A stretch of DNA of 64,000 nucleotides from Amycolatopsis roodepoortensis (GTDB lineage: Bacteria > Actinomycetota > Actinomycetes > Mycobacteriales > Pseudonocardiaceae), in NCBI RefSeq assembly GCF_014873915.1, contig NZ_JADBEJ010000002.1, forward strand, positions 124,001 through 188,000, given 5' to 3'. Shown in pieces: positions 43,277 to 52,895 of this stretch. Both the position numbers and the translations under genes were made by a program. The notes under the pieces were generated by a model. It ran no database searches and was not told the DNA's origin. It saw only the letters and a program-made list of their open reading frames with translations. The first letter of the stretch is position 1; every line of letters begins with the position of its first letter.

Positions 43277-44110
43277 CTAGAAGATCCCGAACAAGTCCTT
43301 GGGCGGCACAGGCGACGGCAGGGCTTCCGCGTCGGCGACCGGACGCGCCTTGCCCTGGAGCTGCCGCAGGTCGTCACCCGCGACGCAGCGCGCTGGGTAC
43401 GCCGAGGAAGCGGCGCGGCGGGTCAGGTCCATGACCGGGAGTTCGACGCGGGAAGCGGCGACCACGATGTTCCCGAAGCGGCGGCCCCGGAGCACTCCTG
43501 GCTCGGCCAAGATCGCCAGGTGGGGGAACGAAGTCGCCAGTGTCGCCAGGAACCGGCGGAGGAACGGCAGGTTCGGCCCGTCGGAGACGTTGGCGACGTA
43601 GGTCCCGGCCGGGCGGAGGACCCGCGCGATCTCGCTCGTGAACTCCACGGTCGCGAGGCCGCCGGCCAGCACTCCGCGTTCGAAAGCGTCCACGATGACC
43701 AGGTCGGCCGAAGCGTCGTACCTGCCGGAGACGCCTTCGCGGCCGTCGCCGACGCGGACCTTCAACCCCTTCAGGCCCAGTTGCTCCCGGACGAGCGCCA
43801 CGAGTTCGCCGTCGGCGTCGAAGACCAGCTGCCGCGAGCGCGGCCGTGCCGCGGCGATGTAGCGGGGGAGCGTGCAGGCCGCCCCGCCGACGTGAAGCAC
43901 GTCGAGCGGGCCTTCGCCGAGACAGTCGACGACGTCGGCGATGCGGCGGATGTAGTCGAATTCGAGATCCTCGGGATCGTCGAGGTTGACATGCGACTGG
44001 GCGACGCCGTCGACCGAGATCAGCCAGGCGTTGGGGCGGTCGGCGTCCCGGAGCAGTTCGGCGGTGCCGAAGCGGACCGGATACGTGCCTGGGGTCGGTG
44101 CTGGTCTCAC
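43277..44110 (-). CDS. Spermidine synthase-like methyltransferase-fold protein
   Basis: 277 residues from a GTG after GGAAGG. Rossmann fold with DVLHVGGAACTLPRYI (motif I), LVFDADGELVALV, VRVGDGREGV and DLVIVDAFERG, the pattern of spermine/spermidine synthase relatives that lack the N-terminal membrane part. Catalytic polyamine residues are not all recognisable, so it may be a methyltransferase-like or polyamine-like enzyme of unknown substrate. Divergent from dnaX, with 28 bases between starts. Confidence 0.75.
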   Translation of the reverse strand: MRPAPTPGTYPVRFGTAELLRDADRPNAWLISVDGVAQSHVNLDDPEDLEFDYIRRIADVVDCLGEGPLDVLHVGGAACTLPRYIAAARPRSRQLVFDADGELVALVREQLGLKGLKVRVGDGREGVSGRYDASADLVIVDAFERGVLAGGLATVEFTSEIARVLRPAGTYVANVSDGPNLPFLRRFLATLATSFPHLAILAEPGVLRGRRFGNIVVAASRVELPVMDLTRRAASSAYPARCVAGDDLRQLQGKARPVADAEALPSPVPPKDLFGIF

Positions 44111-44138
44111 CGTCGGACCTTCCCGGTAGTCTCGCCGC

Positions 44139-46175
44139 GTGGCTCTAGCTCTATACCGAAAGTACCGTCCGGCTACCTTCGCCGAGGTCGTCGGGCAGGA
44201 GCATGTGACCGATCCGCTGCGCACCGCGCTGGCCGCCGGTCGCATCAACCACGCCTACCTCTTCTCCGGCCCACGCGGCTGCGGCAAGACGTCCAGCGCC
44301 CGCATCATGGCGCGGTCGCTGAACTGCGCGAAGGGCCCGACGCCGGATCCGTGCGGCGAGTGCAACTCGTGCCGCAACCTCGCGCCCGAAGGCCCCGGCA
44401 GCGTCGACGTCACCGAGCTCGACGCGGCCAGCCACGGTGGTGTCGACGACGCCCGCGAGCTGAGGGACAGGGCTTTCTACGCCCCGGCCGACTCCCGCTA
44501 TCGCGTCTTCATCATCGACGAGGCGCACATGGTCACCACGCAGGGCTTCAACGCCCTGCTGAAGATCGTGGAAGAGCCGCCGGAGCACCTGATCTTCATC
44601 TTCGCGACCACCGAACCGGACAAGGTGCTCCCCACCATCCGGTCGCGGACGCACCACTACCCCTTCCGGCTGATCCCGCCCAGTTCCATGCGCGAGCTGC
44701 TGGAACGCAACGTCGCCGCCGAGGGCGCGAAGGTCGAGCCCGCGGTGTATCCGCTGGTCATCCGCGCGGGCGGGGGTTCCGCGCGGGACACGCAGTCGGT
44801 CCTGGACCAGCTGCTGGCCGGGGCCGGGCCGGACGGCGTCGACTACTCGCGCGCCGTGTCGCTGCTGGGCGTCACCGACGTCGCGCTCATCGACGGCATG
44901 GTCGACGCGCTGGCCGCGGACGACGCCGCCGCGGTGTTCGGCACCGTCGAGCGGCTCGCCGAGGCCGGGCACGACCCGCGCCGGTTCGCCACCGACCTGC
45001 TCGACCGCCTGCGCGACCTGGTGATGCTGCGTTCGGTGCCGGACGCGGGTGAGCGCGGCCTGGTCTCCGCGCCGGACGACGAACTCAAGAAGATGAAGGA
45101 ACAGGCGGGCAAACTGGAGCCCGCGACGCTCTCCCGCTACGCCGACATCGTCCACAATGGACTCCTGGAGATGCGGGGCGCGACCTCGCCACGGCTGGTG
45201 CTGGAGCTGCTGACGGCCCGGATGCTGTTGCCGTCGGTCGCCGAGGGCACCGACGCGTTGCTCGCCCGCCTCGAACGGCTCGAACGCCGTGCCGCTTCGG
45301 GGCCGGCACCCGTCGCCGCCGCTCCGGCGCCGGCCGGTCAAGCCGCTCCGGTGGCGCAGTCCGCTCCTGTCGCTCCGGCGGGTGAGCCCGTGCGGGAGTT
45401 CCAGCGGCCGTCGCAACGAGCCGCCGCGCCCGCCCAGCAGCCGGCCCCGGCGCAGCAGGCCGCACCGGCTCCCCAGCCCGCCGCGCGGCCCGAGCCGGTC
45501 GCCGAGCGGCCAGCCCCGCAACGGCCTTCCGCGCCGACCCCGCCCCCCGCCGCGCCGCCCGCGCCCGCTCCCGCCGCGGCTTCCGGCGGCACGGACGTGG
45601 ACGGGATCCGCGGCCGTTGGCCTCAGGTGCTCGCCGCGATCCGAAAGGTCCCGGGCGGCCGCAGCACCGAAGCGATGCTCACGCAGGCGAGCGTGGTGAG
45701 CGTCGAGGGCAGCGCCGTCACGCTCACGCACAGCGCCGAGCCGCTGGCTCGACGGCTTTCCGAGCCGCACAACGCGGAACGTGTCGCGACCGCGTTCAAG
45801 GAGGTCTTCGGCGGCGACTGGCAGGTGCGGTGCGTCCACGGCGCCGCGCAGCCCCGGCAGGCGGCCGCTCCGAAGGCCGCGCCGCCGCCACCCGCGCCCG
45901 AGCGATCCTTCACCCGCCGGTCCGCCGAAGCGCCCAGCGCCCCTCCGGCGCCTCCCGCGCCGAAGCCGGAGCCCCAGCGGCCGAAGGTGACGACCTCCGA
46001 GCCGGACATCCCGCTCCCGCCCGAGCCGGTCGAGGACGACGAGGACCTCTACAACGAGGACGCGAGCCCCGCGCCGCCGCCTCCGCCGCTCCCGCCCGAA
46101 GAGGATCCGGAAGAGATCGCCCGGAAGTTGCTCGCGGACCATCTCAACGCGCGTCCCCTCGACGAACGCAAGTAG
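44139..46175 (+). CDS. dnaX: DNA polymerase III subunits gamma and tau
   Basis: 678 residues from a GTG. AAA+ clamp-loader motor: Walker A FSGPRGCGKTSS (43-53), zinc-binding Cys63, Cys72, Cys75, Cys78, Walker B VFIIDEAHM, sensor 1 FIFATTEPDKV, and SRC-like RSRTHHYPF. A long Ala/Pro/Gln-rich linker (about 385-485) leads to a tau-like domain (GIRGRWPQVLAAIRKV to VFGGDWQVRCV) and an acidic tail. It loads the sliding clamp and holds the polymerase at the fork. No obvious slippery site for a programmed gamma frameshift was noticed. Confidence 0.95.
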   Translation: MALALYRKYRPATFAEVVGQEHVTDPLRTALAAGRINHAYLFSGPRGCGKTSSARIMARSLNCAKGPTPDPCGECNSCRNLAPEGPGSVDVTELDAASHGGVDDARELRDRAFYAPADSRYRVFIIDEAHMVTTQGFNALLKIVEEPPEHLIFIFATTEPDKVLPTIRSRTHHYPFRLIPPSSMRELLERNVAAEGAKVEPAVYPLVIRAGGGSARDTQSVLDQLLAGAGPDGVDYSRAVSLLGVTDVALIDGMVDALAADDAAAVFGTVERLAEAGHDPRRFATDLLDRLRDLVMLRSVPDAGERGLVSAPDDELKKMKEQAGKLEPATLSRYADIVHNGLLEMRGATSPRLVLELLTARMLLPSVAEGTDALLARLERLERRAASGPAPVAAAPAPAGQAAPVAQSAPVAPAGEPVREFQRPSQRAAAPAQQPAPAQQAAPAPQPAARPEPVAERPAPQRPSAPTPPPAAPPAPAPAAASGGTDVDGIRGRWPQVLAAIRKVPGGRSTEAMLTQASVVSVEGSAVTLTHSAEPLARRLSEPHNAERVATAFKEVFGGDWQVRCVHGAAQPRQAAAPKAAPPPPAPERSFTRRSAEAPSAPPAPPAPKPEPQRPKVTTSEPDIPLPPEPVEDDEDLYNEDASPAPPPPPLPPEEDPEEIARKLLADHLNARPLDERK

Positions 46176-46221
46176 TCCTCTGGATGCGGTACTTGCACGC
46201 GCAAGGACCGCATCCAGAGGA
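46176..46221. terminator. Palindrome after dnaX (GTCCTCT family)
   Basis: Perfect 16-nt arms (46176-46191, 46206-46221; GTCCTCTGGATGCGGT) with an inner CTTGC/GCAAG stem. It begins at the base after the dnaX stop and separates dnaX from the convergent regulator gene. Related in sequence to 63119-63134. Confidence 0.8.
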
Positions 46222-46233
46222 CGAAACGCGGCG

Positions 46234-47202
46234 TCAGGGAACGAAGTCCCCGGTGAGCAGTGCCGTGCCGAGCCGGGTGAGGTGGTGCTGGATGGCGCTG
46301 CCCTGCCGGGCGCTGGCGACGAGGCCCGCCTCGCGCAGCACGGCGGCCTGTTTGCTCGCCGTGCCGATCGAGGTGCCGAGGCACGAGGCCAGCTTGCTGG
46401 TCGTGCGCGGGACACGCAGCGCGCCGAGGCTTTCGGCGCGAGTCCTGCCGAGGAGCGCCACCAGTTCGGGTGACACGGCCGCCGGGTGGGTGCCGGCCGC
46501 CCTTGCCGGGTAGAGCAGCACCGGCGGCAGCGCCGGATCGATGAACGTGACCGGGGTGTTCGCGCAGAACCGGCTCGGGATCAAGGTCAGCCCCCGGCCG
46601 TCGAGATGGACGGTCCGCTCCCGCGGGTACGCGATCTCCAGCACCTCGCCGTCCCAGCCTCGGACGCCGGGGATACCGCGCATCATCGCGCCCGCGCCCT
46701 CGGTGGCGAGTGTGCGGACCCGGCGGGCCCGGTCGGCGGCGACGGTCTCGCGCATGCTGTGCCAGAACGGTTCGATCACCAGTCCGTACGCGTCCCGCAG
46801 CGCGCCGACGACCCCGCCGACCTCCTCGCGATCGCCGTCGGCGAGCCGTTTCACCCAGGGCGGCGCGGCGCCGGTGAACACGGTCCGGAGGTCGGCGCGC
46901 AACCGCCCGCGAGGCGTGCACGCCACCGCCTCGAGCCCGCTTTCGAAGGAGCCCGCCGTGGTGGGCGGGGTCAGGAAGTCGGGAAAGTTCCCCTTCGGCG
47001 GAACCAAGGTGAACAGCGTCTTCAGCGCTCGCGCCGCTCCTTCGTGCCGGCGCACGTTCAGCCGGACCTGCTGCCGCCAGGCCGACGGATGGTCCTCCCT
47101 CAGCTGATGCGAACCGAGGACCAGTTCCCACAGCGGGTCGGGCGCTTCGGCTATCCGGATCCCCTGGAGGTCCTTTCGATCGAAGATCATTCGCAGAGTC
47201 AT
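46234..47202 (-). CDS. ArsR-like winged-helix transcriptional regulator with N-terminal DUF5937-type domain
   Basis: 322 residues. The C-terminal 80 residues are a winged helix (LGALRVPRTTSKLASCLGTSIGTASKQAAVLREAGLV then QGSAIQHHLTRLG). The N-terminal 230 residues (ADPLWELVLGSHQLRE start, WDGEVLEIAYPRERTVHLDGRGLTLIPSRF) match large ArsR-type actinobacterial regulators. No metal-binding Cys cluster, so it is unlikely to sense arsenic. Signal and targets unknown. Confidence 0.8.
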   Translation of the reverse strand: MTLRMIFDRKDLQGIRIAEAPDPLWELVLGSHQLREDHPSAWRQQVRLNVRRHEGAARALKTLFTLVPPKGNFPDFLTPPTTAGSFESGLEAVACTPRGRLRADLRTVFTGAAPPWVKRLADGDREEVGGVVGALRDAYGLVIEPFWHSMRETVAADRARRVRTLATEGAGAMMRGIPGVRGWDGEVLEIAYPRERTVHLDGRGLTLIPSRFCANTPVTFIDPALPPVLLYPARAAGTHPAAVSPELVALLGRTRAESLGALRVPRTTSKLASCLGTSIGTASKQAAVLREAGLVASARQGSAIQHHLTRLGTALLTGDFVP

Positions 47203-47429
47203 GCCTCGTCCCCCTCAAGACGGCATTTCCTTCTCCGCCGGCAACTCAAACGTGCCGGACGAGCCGGGACAAGCCATTCGGCCCAATCCGGGAGGGTGAG
47301 ACGGAAACCCGCCTCCGACCTGCGGAGACACCGGCGCGTGAGACGGCGTGTTTTCGCTGGGACGAAAAGGTGTGTCCCCGCGCGGGTTCGTCGGTGACGC
47401 TTGGTGGGCAACACACGGGGAGGGGAACG

Positions 47430-47465
47430 CGCGGACGCGGCAAGGGGAGATGTCGCGTCCGCGCC
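47430..47465 (-). terminator. Hairpin terminator after the amidase gene
   Basis: 11-nt arms (47430-47440, 47455-47465; GCGCGGACGCG) with a 14-nt loop, directly after the amidase stop. The remaining gap up to 47202 holds no gene. Confidence 0.6.
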
Positions 47466-47467
47466 TC

Positions 47468-48334
47468 TCACGGCCTCGCGAGATAGTCCTCGATGGCCTT
47501 CGCGATGACGGCGGCGTACTGCTGGCGTCCTTCTTCGCTCGCCATCGCCGCGGCTTCGGCGGCGTTGCGCATGTTCCCGCATTCCACGAGCGCGGCGGGG
47601 CGCGTCGAGAGGTTGAGCCCGCCGAGGTCGGCGCGCGGGGCGAGCCCGTCCGACCCGAGGTACGTCGACGTCGGGAAGCCGCCCGCGCGGAGACCGTCCC
47701 GCAGCGCCGTCGCGAGTTTCACCGAGGGCTCACCCTGCTGGGCGTTCAGCGGCGGGGCCGAGTAGGCGACGTGGAAACCGTGCGCCCCGGCGGAATTCGA
47801 GCCGTCCGCGTGGATCGACACGACCGCGTCGGCCTGGGCGTCGTTCCCGATCGCGGCGCGCTCGTTGACGCAAGGCCCGACCCCGGTGTCGTTCTGCCGG
47901 GTGAGGATGACGCGGATTCCCTTGGCCGCCAACGCCTGCGATATCCGCTGCGAGACGTCCCAGGTGAACGCGTGCTCCGAATAGCCGGAATTCGTCGACG
48001 TTCCGGTGGTGTTGCACGGTTTCGTCTTGCCGCGCCCCGCCGGGACCTGCCGGTTGATCTCGCCCGGCCTGCCCGCGTTCCCGCCGTTGTGGCCGGGATC
48101 GAGTACGACGACCTTGCCCGTCTTCGGAGGCGGCGGCGTGCTCGGAGACGGCGGCGCGCTCGACGGCGGCGTGCTCGTGCTGGGGCTCGGCCGCGGAAGG
48201 GTGGTGAAGACCGTGGTGGTGCCAGGGGGAGCCGGACTCGACGGCGACGACGCGGGGGTGTCCACCCCGCACGCCGTGAACAGCGTCAATCCGATCGCCA
48301 CCACCAGGCCAAGCCGTCGTCGCACGGCGCCCAC
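47468..48334 (-). CDS. N-acetylmuramoyl-L-alanine amidase (Amidase_3) lipoprotein
   Basis: 288 residues from this GTG; GTG at 48346 or 48325 are equal alternatives. Lipoprotein signal ending LFTAC, then a Ser/Thr/Pro-rich spacer (30-75) and an Amidase_3 zinc domain: VVVLDPGHNGGN (first zinc His), SEHAFTWDVS (Glu), VSIHADGSN (second His), and ALVECGNM carrying the catalytic Glu. It cleaves the lactyl-peptide bond of peptidoglycan. Similar to Rv3717 of M. tuberculosis. Confidence 0.88.
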   Translation of the reverse strand: MGAVRRRLGLVVAIGLTLFTACGVDTPASSPSSPAPPGTTTVFTTLPRPSPSTSTPPSSAPPSPSTPPPPKTGKVVVLDPGHNGGNAGRPGEINRQVPAGRGKTKPCNTTGTSTNSGYSEHAFTWDVSQRISQALAAKGIRVILTRQNDTGVGPCVNERAAIGNDAQADAVVSIHADGSNSAGAHGFHVAYSAPPLNAQQGEPSVKLATALRDGLRAGGFPTSTYLGSDGLAPRADLGGLNLSTRPAALVECGNMRNAAEAAAMASEEGRQQYAAVIAKAIEDYLARP

Positions 48335-48402
48335 GGTGCCACACACGTGACGGCTAGGCTGGGAGGCGGCACGGGATTTTCCAGGAGAGGACCGATCGGA
48401 TC

Positions 48403-48759
48403 ATGGTGCAACCCGGTGGCGGCTTCGACCTGTCGCAGATCATGCAACAGGCCCAGCAGATGCAGCAGAAGCTGGTCGAGGCCCAGGAGGAGCTGGCCAA
48501 CACGGAGGTGACCGGTACTTCCGGCGGCGGCCTGGTCACCGCGACCGTGTCCGGCGACAGCCAGCTCAAATCGCTGTCCATCGACCCGAAGGTGGTCGAC
48601 CCCGACGACGTTGAGACCCTGTCCGACCTGGTCGTCGCGGCCGTTCGGGACGCTTCGGCCAACGCGCAGAAGCTGACCGAGCAGAAGCTCGGCCCGCTCG
48701 CCGGCGGCCTCGGCGGCGGGATGCCCGACCTCGGCGGCTTCCCCGGGCTCGGCGGCTAG
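48403..48759 (+). CDS. YbaB/EbfC family nucleoid-associated protein
   Basis: 118 residues, begins [22 protein letters not shown], has the [18 protein letters not shown] strand and the [17 protein letters not shown] helix of YbaB, and a Gly-rich tail. Family members form tweezer-shaped dimers that bind DNA. Conserved neighbour of recR; one base separates its stop from the recR start. Confidence 0.92.
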   Translation: MVQPGGGFDLSQIMQQAQQMQQKLVEAQEELANTEVTGTSGGGLVTATVSGDSQLKSLSIDPKVVDPDDVETLSDLVVAAVRDASANAQKLTEQKLGPLAGGLGGGMPDLGGFPGLGG

Positions 48760-48760
48760 C

Positions 48761-49357
48761 TTGTACGAGGGTGTCGTCCAGGATCTGATCGACGAACTCG
48801 GGCGGCTGCCCGGCGTCGGTCCCAAGAGCGCGCAGCGGATCGCCTTCCACCTGCTGGCCGCGGATCCCGCGGATATCGCGCGCCTGCAGGAAGTGCTCGG
48901 CAAGGTCAAGGAAGGCGTGCAGTTCTGCGAGGTCTGCGGCAACGTCTCGGAGCAGGAGACCTGCCGGATCTGCCGCGACACCCGCCGCGACCTCACGGTC
49001 ATCTGCGTGGTCGAGGAGCCGAAGGACGTGCTCGCCGTCGAGCGGACGCGCGAGTTCAAGGGCCGCTACCACGTGCTCGGCGGCGCGCTGGACCCGTTGT
49101 CCGGCATCGGTCCGGAGCAGCTGCGCATGCGGGAGCTGCTCGCGCGGATCGGCGGCGCGGAGATCAGCGAGATCATCATCGCGACCGACCCGAACACCGA
49201 AGGCGAGGCGACCGCGACGTACCTCGTGCGGATGCTTCGCGACTTCCCCGGCCTGACCGTGACGCGGCTCGCGTCGGGGCTGCCGATGGGCGGTGACCTG
49301 GAGTTCGCGGACGAGCTGACGCTGGGTCGCGCTCTCTCGGGCCGGCGGGCACTTTAG
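48761..49357 (+). CDS. recR: Recombination mediator RecR
   Basis: 198 residues from a TTG. HhH motif [18 protein letters not shown]4 zinc finger with Cys56, Cys59, Cys68, Cys71, Toprim domain ([12 protein letters not shown] to [15 protein letters not shown]) and C-terminal [16 protein letters not shown]. Works with RecO and RecF to load RecA on gaps. Confidence 0.95.
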   Translation: MYEGVVQDLIDELGRLPGVGPKSAQRIAFHLLAADPADIARLQEVLGKVKEGVQFCEVCGNVSEQETCRICRDTRRDLTVICVVEEPKDVLAVERTREFKGRYHVLGGALDPLSGIGPEQLRMRELLARIGGAEISEIIIATDPNTEGEATATYLVRMLRDFPGLTVTRLASGLPMGGDLEFADELTLGRALSGRRAL

Positions 49358-49363
49358 CTTTTA

Positions 49364-49418
49364 GCGCGTGAAGGCCCCCTTCCCTCGGCTCAGCCGAGGG
49401 AAGGGGGCCTTCACGCGC
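49364..49418. terminator. 55-nt perfect palindrome (copy 2 of the family)
   Basis: 27-nt arms around a single C, beginning GCGCGTGAAGGCCCC, seven bases after recR and just before the end of the convergent epimerase gene. Identical to the copy at 63054. Confidence 0.85.
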
Positions 49419-49424
49419 GAAGCG

Positions 49425-50537
49425 TCAGCAGTAGCCCAGGCGGGCCAGCGTGTCGACGATGATCTCCGAAGGGTGGAACTTGTCGACCCAGGACTCGCCG
49501 CGGCGGTTCTGGTAGGTGTCGAGGAAGTTCTGCAGCTTGTCCCCGCGCATCTCGGTCAGCACGACGGTCTCGCCGAGGTGCTGCGGCGTCTCGGTGCGCT
49601 CGCGGTGCACGGCGCACGGCAGGCCGAGGTAGTAGCACTCGGCCGACAGGCCACCCGAGTCGGTGACGACGTACTCGGCGCGCGCGACCAGCGGCAGGAA
49701 CTTCAGGTACCGCATCTTCGGCTGGATGATGAAGTTCTTCTCGTCGAACAGGTTCGCCAGGCCGAGCGAGCGGATCTTCTCGCGCTCGGGCGCGCCCGCC
49801 ATGTAGAGGATCGGCATCTGCTTGCTCTGCTCGCGCAGGATCTCCAGCGCCTCGCGGTACTTCTCCGCGCGCGAGACCAGCTCGAAGCGGTGCAGGGTGG
49901 CGAGGCCGAACTTCTCCGGCAGGCCCTCGACGTCGAGCGGCCCGTTGATGGCCATCCGCATCGCGTCGATCGCGGTGTTCGCCTCGGTGTCGACGACGAC
50001 GCCGCGCGCGTTGCGGAGGTTGTTCACCTCACGCGCGCTCGGCGCGAAGTGCATGTCGACGATCTTCGCGGCGATCTTCCGGTTCAGTTCCTCCGGCAGC
50101 GGCGACATGATGCTGCCCGACCGCGCGCCCGCCTCGACGTGCCCGACCCGCGACTTGAGGATCCGCTTCCCGATGAGCGAGCCGTACGGCGTGGTGAAGG
50201 TGTCGCCGTGCACCAAAACCAGCGGCGGGCGGCCGTCCTCGACCAGCGCGGCTTTCAGCTCGGCGCGGCGGCTCCACGCGGTGCGCAGCACCTGCGTGGC
50301 CCAGCCCGGCACCTGCGCGGGCGACTCCAGGTTGTGCGCCTTCTCCTTCGGCACGAGCCAGACGTCGGGCTCCGGGAGGTTCAGGTCGGCGAGAACGTCC
50401 GAGACCTCGTCGACGTGCTGCGCGGTGAACCAGATCTTCGACCGGACCCCGCGTTCGAGGATGCCGTGGTAGACCGGCGCGATTTTGATCAGTTCCGCCG
50501 TGGTGCCGAGAATGAAGGAAATCACCGGAAGAGCCAT
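49425..50537 (-). CDS. UDP-N-acetylglucosamine 2-epimerase family protein
   Basis: 370 residues, GT-B-like fold. Motifs GTTAELIKIAPV, VHGDTFTT, GHVEAGARSG, ATLHRFELVS, VTDSGGLSAE and RTETPQHL are those of WecB-type epimerases, though His and Asp/Glu spacing is slightly divergent. It interconverts UDP-GlcNAc and UDP-ManNAc, supplying sugar for surface polymers. Divergent from the GT2 gene, forming the left edge of a glycan locus. Confidence 0.82.
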   Translation of the reverse strand: MALPVISFILGTTAELIKIAPVYHGILERGVRSKIWFTAQHVDEVSDVLADLNLPEPDVWLVPKEKAHNLESPAQVPGWATQVLRTAWSRRAELKAALVEDGRPPLVLVHGDTFTTPYGSLIGKRILKSRVGHVEAGARSGSIMSPLPEELNRKIAAKIVDMHFAPSAREVNNLRNARGVVVDTEANTAIDAMRMAINGPLDVEGLPEKFGLATLHRFELVSRAEKYREALEILREQSKQMPILYMAGAPEREKIRSLGLANLFDEKNFIIQPKMRYLKFLPLVARAEYVVTDSGGLSAECYYLGLPCAVHRERTETPQHLGETVVLTEMRGDKLQNFLDTYQNRRGESWVDKFHPSEIIVDTLARLGYC

Positions 50538-50598
50538 TCTGTCGGGGTCTGCGGTGCCCGAAGGATACTGGTGGGCCGCGCAAGGTAGCCTCGCCGGG

Positions 50599-51615
50599 GT
50601 GAGTGCGAATTCGCTCCTTCCGGCCCTGTCCGTCGTGATCCCGGTCTACAACGAGCAGGACTGGATCGATCGCAGCGTCGGCGCGCTGATCGCGTCGGCA
50701 GCGGCGGCGAACTGGCCGGTCGAGGTCGTCGTGGTCGACGACGGCAGCACCGACGGCACCGGCGCCAAGCTCGCCAGGCTGCAGGAGCTGTACGGCATCA
50801 CCGTCCTCACCCAGCCGAACAGCGGCCGCTTCGAGGCGCGCCGCGCCGGGATCGCGAAGGCGTCCGGGCGGCAGATCCTGCTGCTCGACAGCCGCGTGAT
50901 CGTGGACTCCGGCTCGCTCACCTTCCTCCGCGACCAGCTCGTCGACCATCCCGAGCGCACGGTGTGGAACGGTCACATCAACGTGGCGTCCGAACACAAT
51001 CCGTACGCGGGATTCATGGCGGGACTGGTCAAGATCCCGTGGCGCCGTTATTGCGCGAACCCGCGGCTGATGTCGTTCGGTATCGAGGAGTTCGACGTCT
51101 TCCCCAAAGGCACCGGATTCTTTTCCGCGCCGAAGGACGTTCTCGAGGATTCGTCCAACGCGTTCGAGTCGCTCTTCGAAGACGTCCGTTTCGCCAGTGA
51201 CGACACGGGGGTTCTGCGCTGGATCGCCGAACGTCACCGCATCTTCCTCGCGCCGGAGTTCTCCGCGACCTACCACGGCCGCGATTCGTTCAAGAAGTTC
51301 GTCGGCCAGTCGTATTTCCGCGGCACCACGTTCGTCGATTCGTATCTCGCGTCGCCCGGCCCCGCGCGCAACGGACTGTTCGCCGCGATGGCCGTCGGCG
51401 TCCTCGGCCTCGGTGTCGCCGCGAAGCGCCCGAAGACCGCCGTCGCGCTGGCCGCCGCCGGGTCGACGGCCGCCGGGTTCGCGGTGACGAAGTTCGGTGC
51501 GACCAAGGCCGAGGCCAAGGCCGTCGCCCGGCTCACCCCGGTGTTCGCCGCCGGCTTCGGCGCCGGAGCGCTCCGGGGCCTCTTCATGGCGCTGCGGGCC
51601 CGGCTGCGTAAATGA
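50599..51615 (+). CDS. Family 2 glycosyltransferase with C-terminal membrane segments
   Basis: 338 residues from a GTG. GT-A domain with LSVVIPVYNEQDWID, VVVVDDGSTDGTG, LLLDSRVIV (in the place of DxD) and VFPKGTGFFSA. After about residue 260 the chain has hydrophobic Ala/Gly-rich stretches (LFAAMAVGVLGLGVAAK and GFAVTK onward), likely membrane anchoring. Overlaps the flippase gene by 4 bases, so the two are coupled. Confidence 0.85.
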   Translation: MSANSLLPALSVVIPVYNEQDWIDRSVGALIASAAAANWPVEVVVVDDGSTDGTGAKLARLQELYGITVLTQPNSGRFEARRAGIAKASGRQILLLDSRVIVDSGSLTFLRDQLVDHPERTVWNGHINVASEHNPYAGFMAGLVKIPWRRYCANPRLMSFGIEEFDVFPKGTGFFSAPKDVLEDSSNAFESLFEDVRFASDDTGVLRWIAERHRIFLAPEFSATYHGRDSFKKFVGQSYFRGTTFVDSYLASPGPARNGLFAAMAVGVLGLGVAAKRPKTAVALAAAGSTAAGFAVTKFGATKAEAKAVARLTPVFAAGFGAGALRGLFMALRARLRK

Positions 51616-52895
51616 GCAACGCGGTGAGCAGCGAAGAGCTGGCCAAGGACACCGGGAAATCCGCCGGCCGTATCGGCGTCTACCTGCTGATCGCCATCGC
51701 GCTCGGCTACGTCCTCACCGTCGTGTGGGGACGGACGCTGTCGCCTGCCGACAACGCGGTCCTGCTCTCCTTCTGGGGCATGCTGATGGGGCTGGGCGCC
51801 GCCCTGTCCCCGCTCGAGCAGGAGATCTCGCGACAGTCTGCGCATGCCGCGCTCGAAGGCCGCAAGGCCGGACGCCCCGCGGTGATCGCCTTCGTCACCA
51901 GCCTGGTCGCGGTCGGCGTCGCGGCCCTGTTCACGCTCATCCCGGCGGTGACCGACAAGGTCTACGGCGGCCAGTTCGCGCTCGCCGTGATCGTGCTCGC
52001 GGGCGGGCTGTCGTTCGCCTTCCAGTTCGCCGCGCGCGGCCTGCTGATCGGCCAGGACCACGTCCGGTCCTACTCGTGGCTGATCCTGGTCGAGGCCGCC
52101 GTGCGGATCCTCGTGGTCGCCGCGCTGGTGGTCGCCGGGCTCACCCAGCTGTACTGGTTCGCCATCGCCGCCGCGACTGGCTCCTTCGCCTGGCTGCTGT
52201 TCGCCCGCGGCGCCGCCAAGCTGGTCGACCCGAAGCTGGACGCCGACGAGCCCGCGAAGCCGGTCGTCACGAACATGCTGATGCTGCTCGCGGGCGCCGG
52301 GCTGACCGCGAGCGTCATCACCGGCTACCCGGCGCTGGTCAGCCTGCTCGCGCCCGGTGGTGACAAGGACGCGCTCGGCGTGCTCTTCCTCGCCCTGTTC
52401 GTGGCCAGGACGCCGCTCACGCTGATGGCCCCGGTGCAGGCGCTGGCGGTCCCGACCGTGGTGCGCCTGTCCAGCACCGAGGAAGGCAAGCACCGGCTGC
52501 GGAAGCTGCTCGCCCTCGGCTCGGCCGGCGCGCTGGCGCTCGCGGCCCTCGGCGCGCTCATCGGCTGGCTGATCGGCCCGTGGGTGGTGCGCCTGGTCTA
52601 CGGCGCCAAGAACGACCCCGAAGCCTGGTGGATGGCCGGGCTGGTCTGGTCCTCGGTGCTGCTGGCCGCGATGCAGCTGCTCGCCGCCGTCCTCGTCGCG
52701 CAGGCCAAGGCCACGAAGGTGCTGATCACCTGGGCCGCGGTCGTCGTCGCGACCGCGCTGGTGCTGCTGTTCTTCCCCGGCGACACGGTCGTGCGCGCCG
52801 TCGTCGGCCTCGCCGCCGGGCCGACCGTCGGCCTGCTGGTCGTCATGGCGTTCGTGGTCCGCGGTCGCCCCGGGACCACGAACGCCGACGCTTAG
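51612..52895 (+). CDS. MOP-superfamily polysaccharide flippase-like membrane protein
   Basis: 427 residues with about 12 hydrophobic helices (GVYLLIAIALGYVLTVVWG, LMLLAGAGLTASVITGYPAL and others) and the RLSSTEEGKHRLRKLLALG loop typical of Wzx/MurJ-like exporters. Predicted to flip lipid-linked sugars. ATGA overlap with the upstream GT2 gene. Its stop overlaps the convergent DUF6541 gene by 4 bases. Confidence 0.78.
   Translation: MSNAVSSEELAKDTGKSAGRIGVYLLIAIALGYVLTVVWGRTLSPADNAVLLSFWGMLMGLGAALSPLEQEISRQSAHAALEGRKAGRPAVIAFVTSLVAVGVAALFTLIPAVTDKVYGGQFALAVIVLAGGLSFAFQFAARGLLIGQDHVRSYSWLILVEAAVRILVVAALVVAGLTQLYWFAIAAATGSFAWLLFARGAAKLVDPKLDADEPAKPVVTNMLMLLAGAGLTASVITGYPALVSLLAPGGDKDALGVLFLALFVARTPLTLMAPVQALAVPTVVRLSSTEEGKHRLRKLLALGSAGALALAALGALIGWLIGPWVVRLVYGAKNDPEAWWMAGLVWSSVLLAAMQLLAAVLVAQAKATKVLITWAAVVVATALVLLFFPGDTVVRAVVGLAAGPTVGLLVVMAFVVRGRPGTTNADA

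Noticed and set aside
44139..46175. Programmed frameshift producing gamma from dnaX
   Set aside because: No A-rich slippery heptamer with a downstream stem was seen; GC-rich actinobacterial dnaX genes usually lack it.
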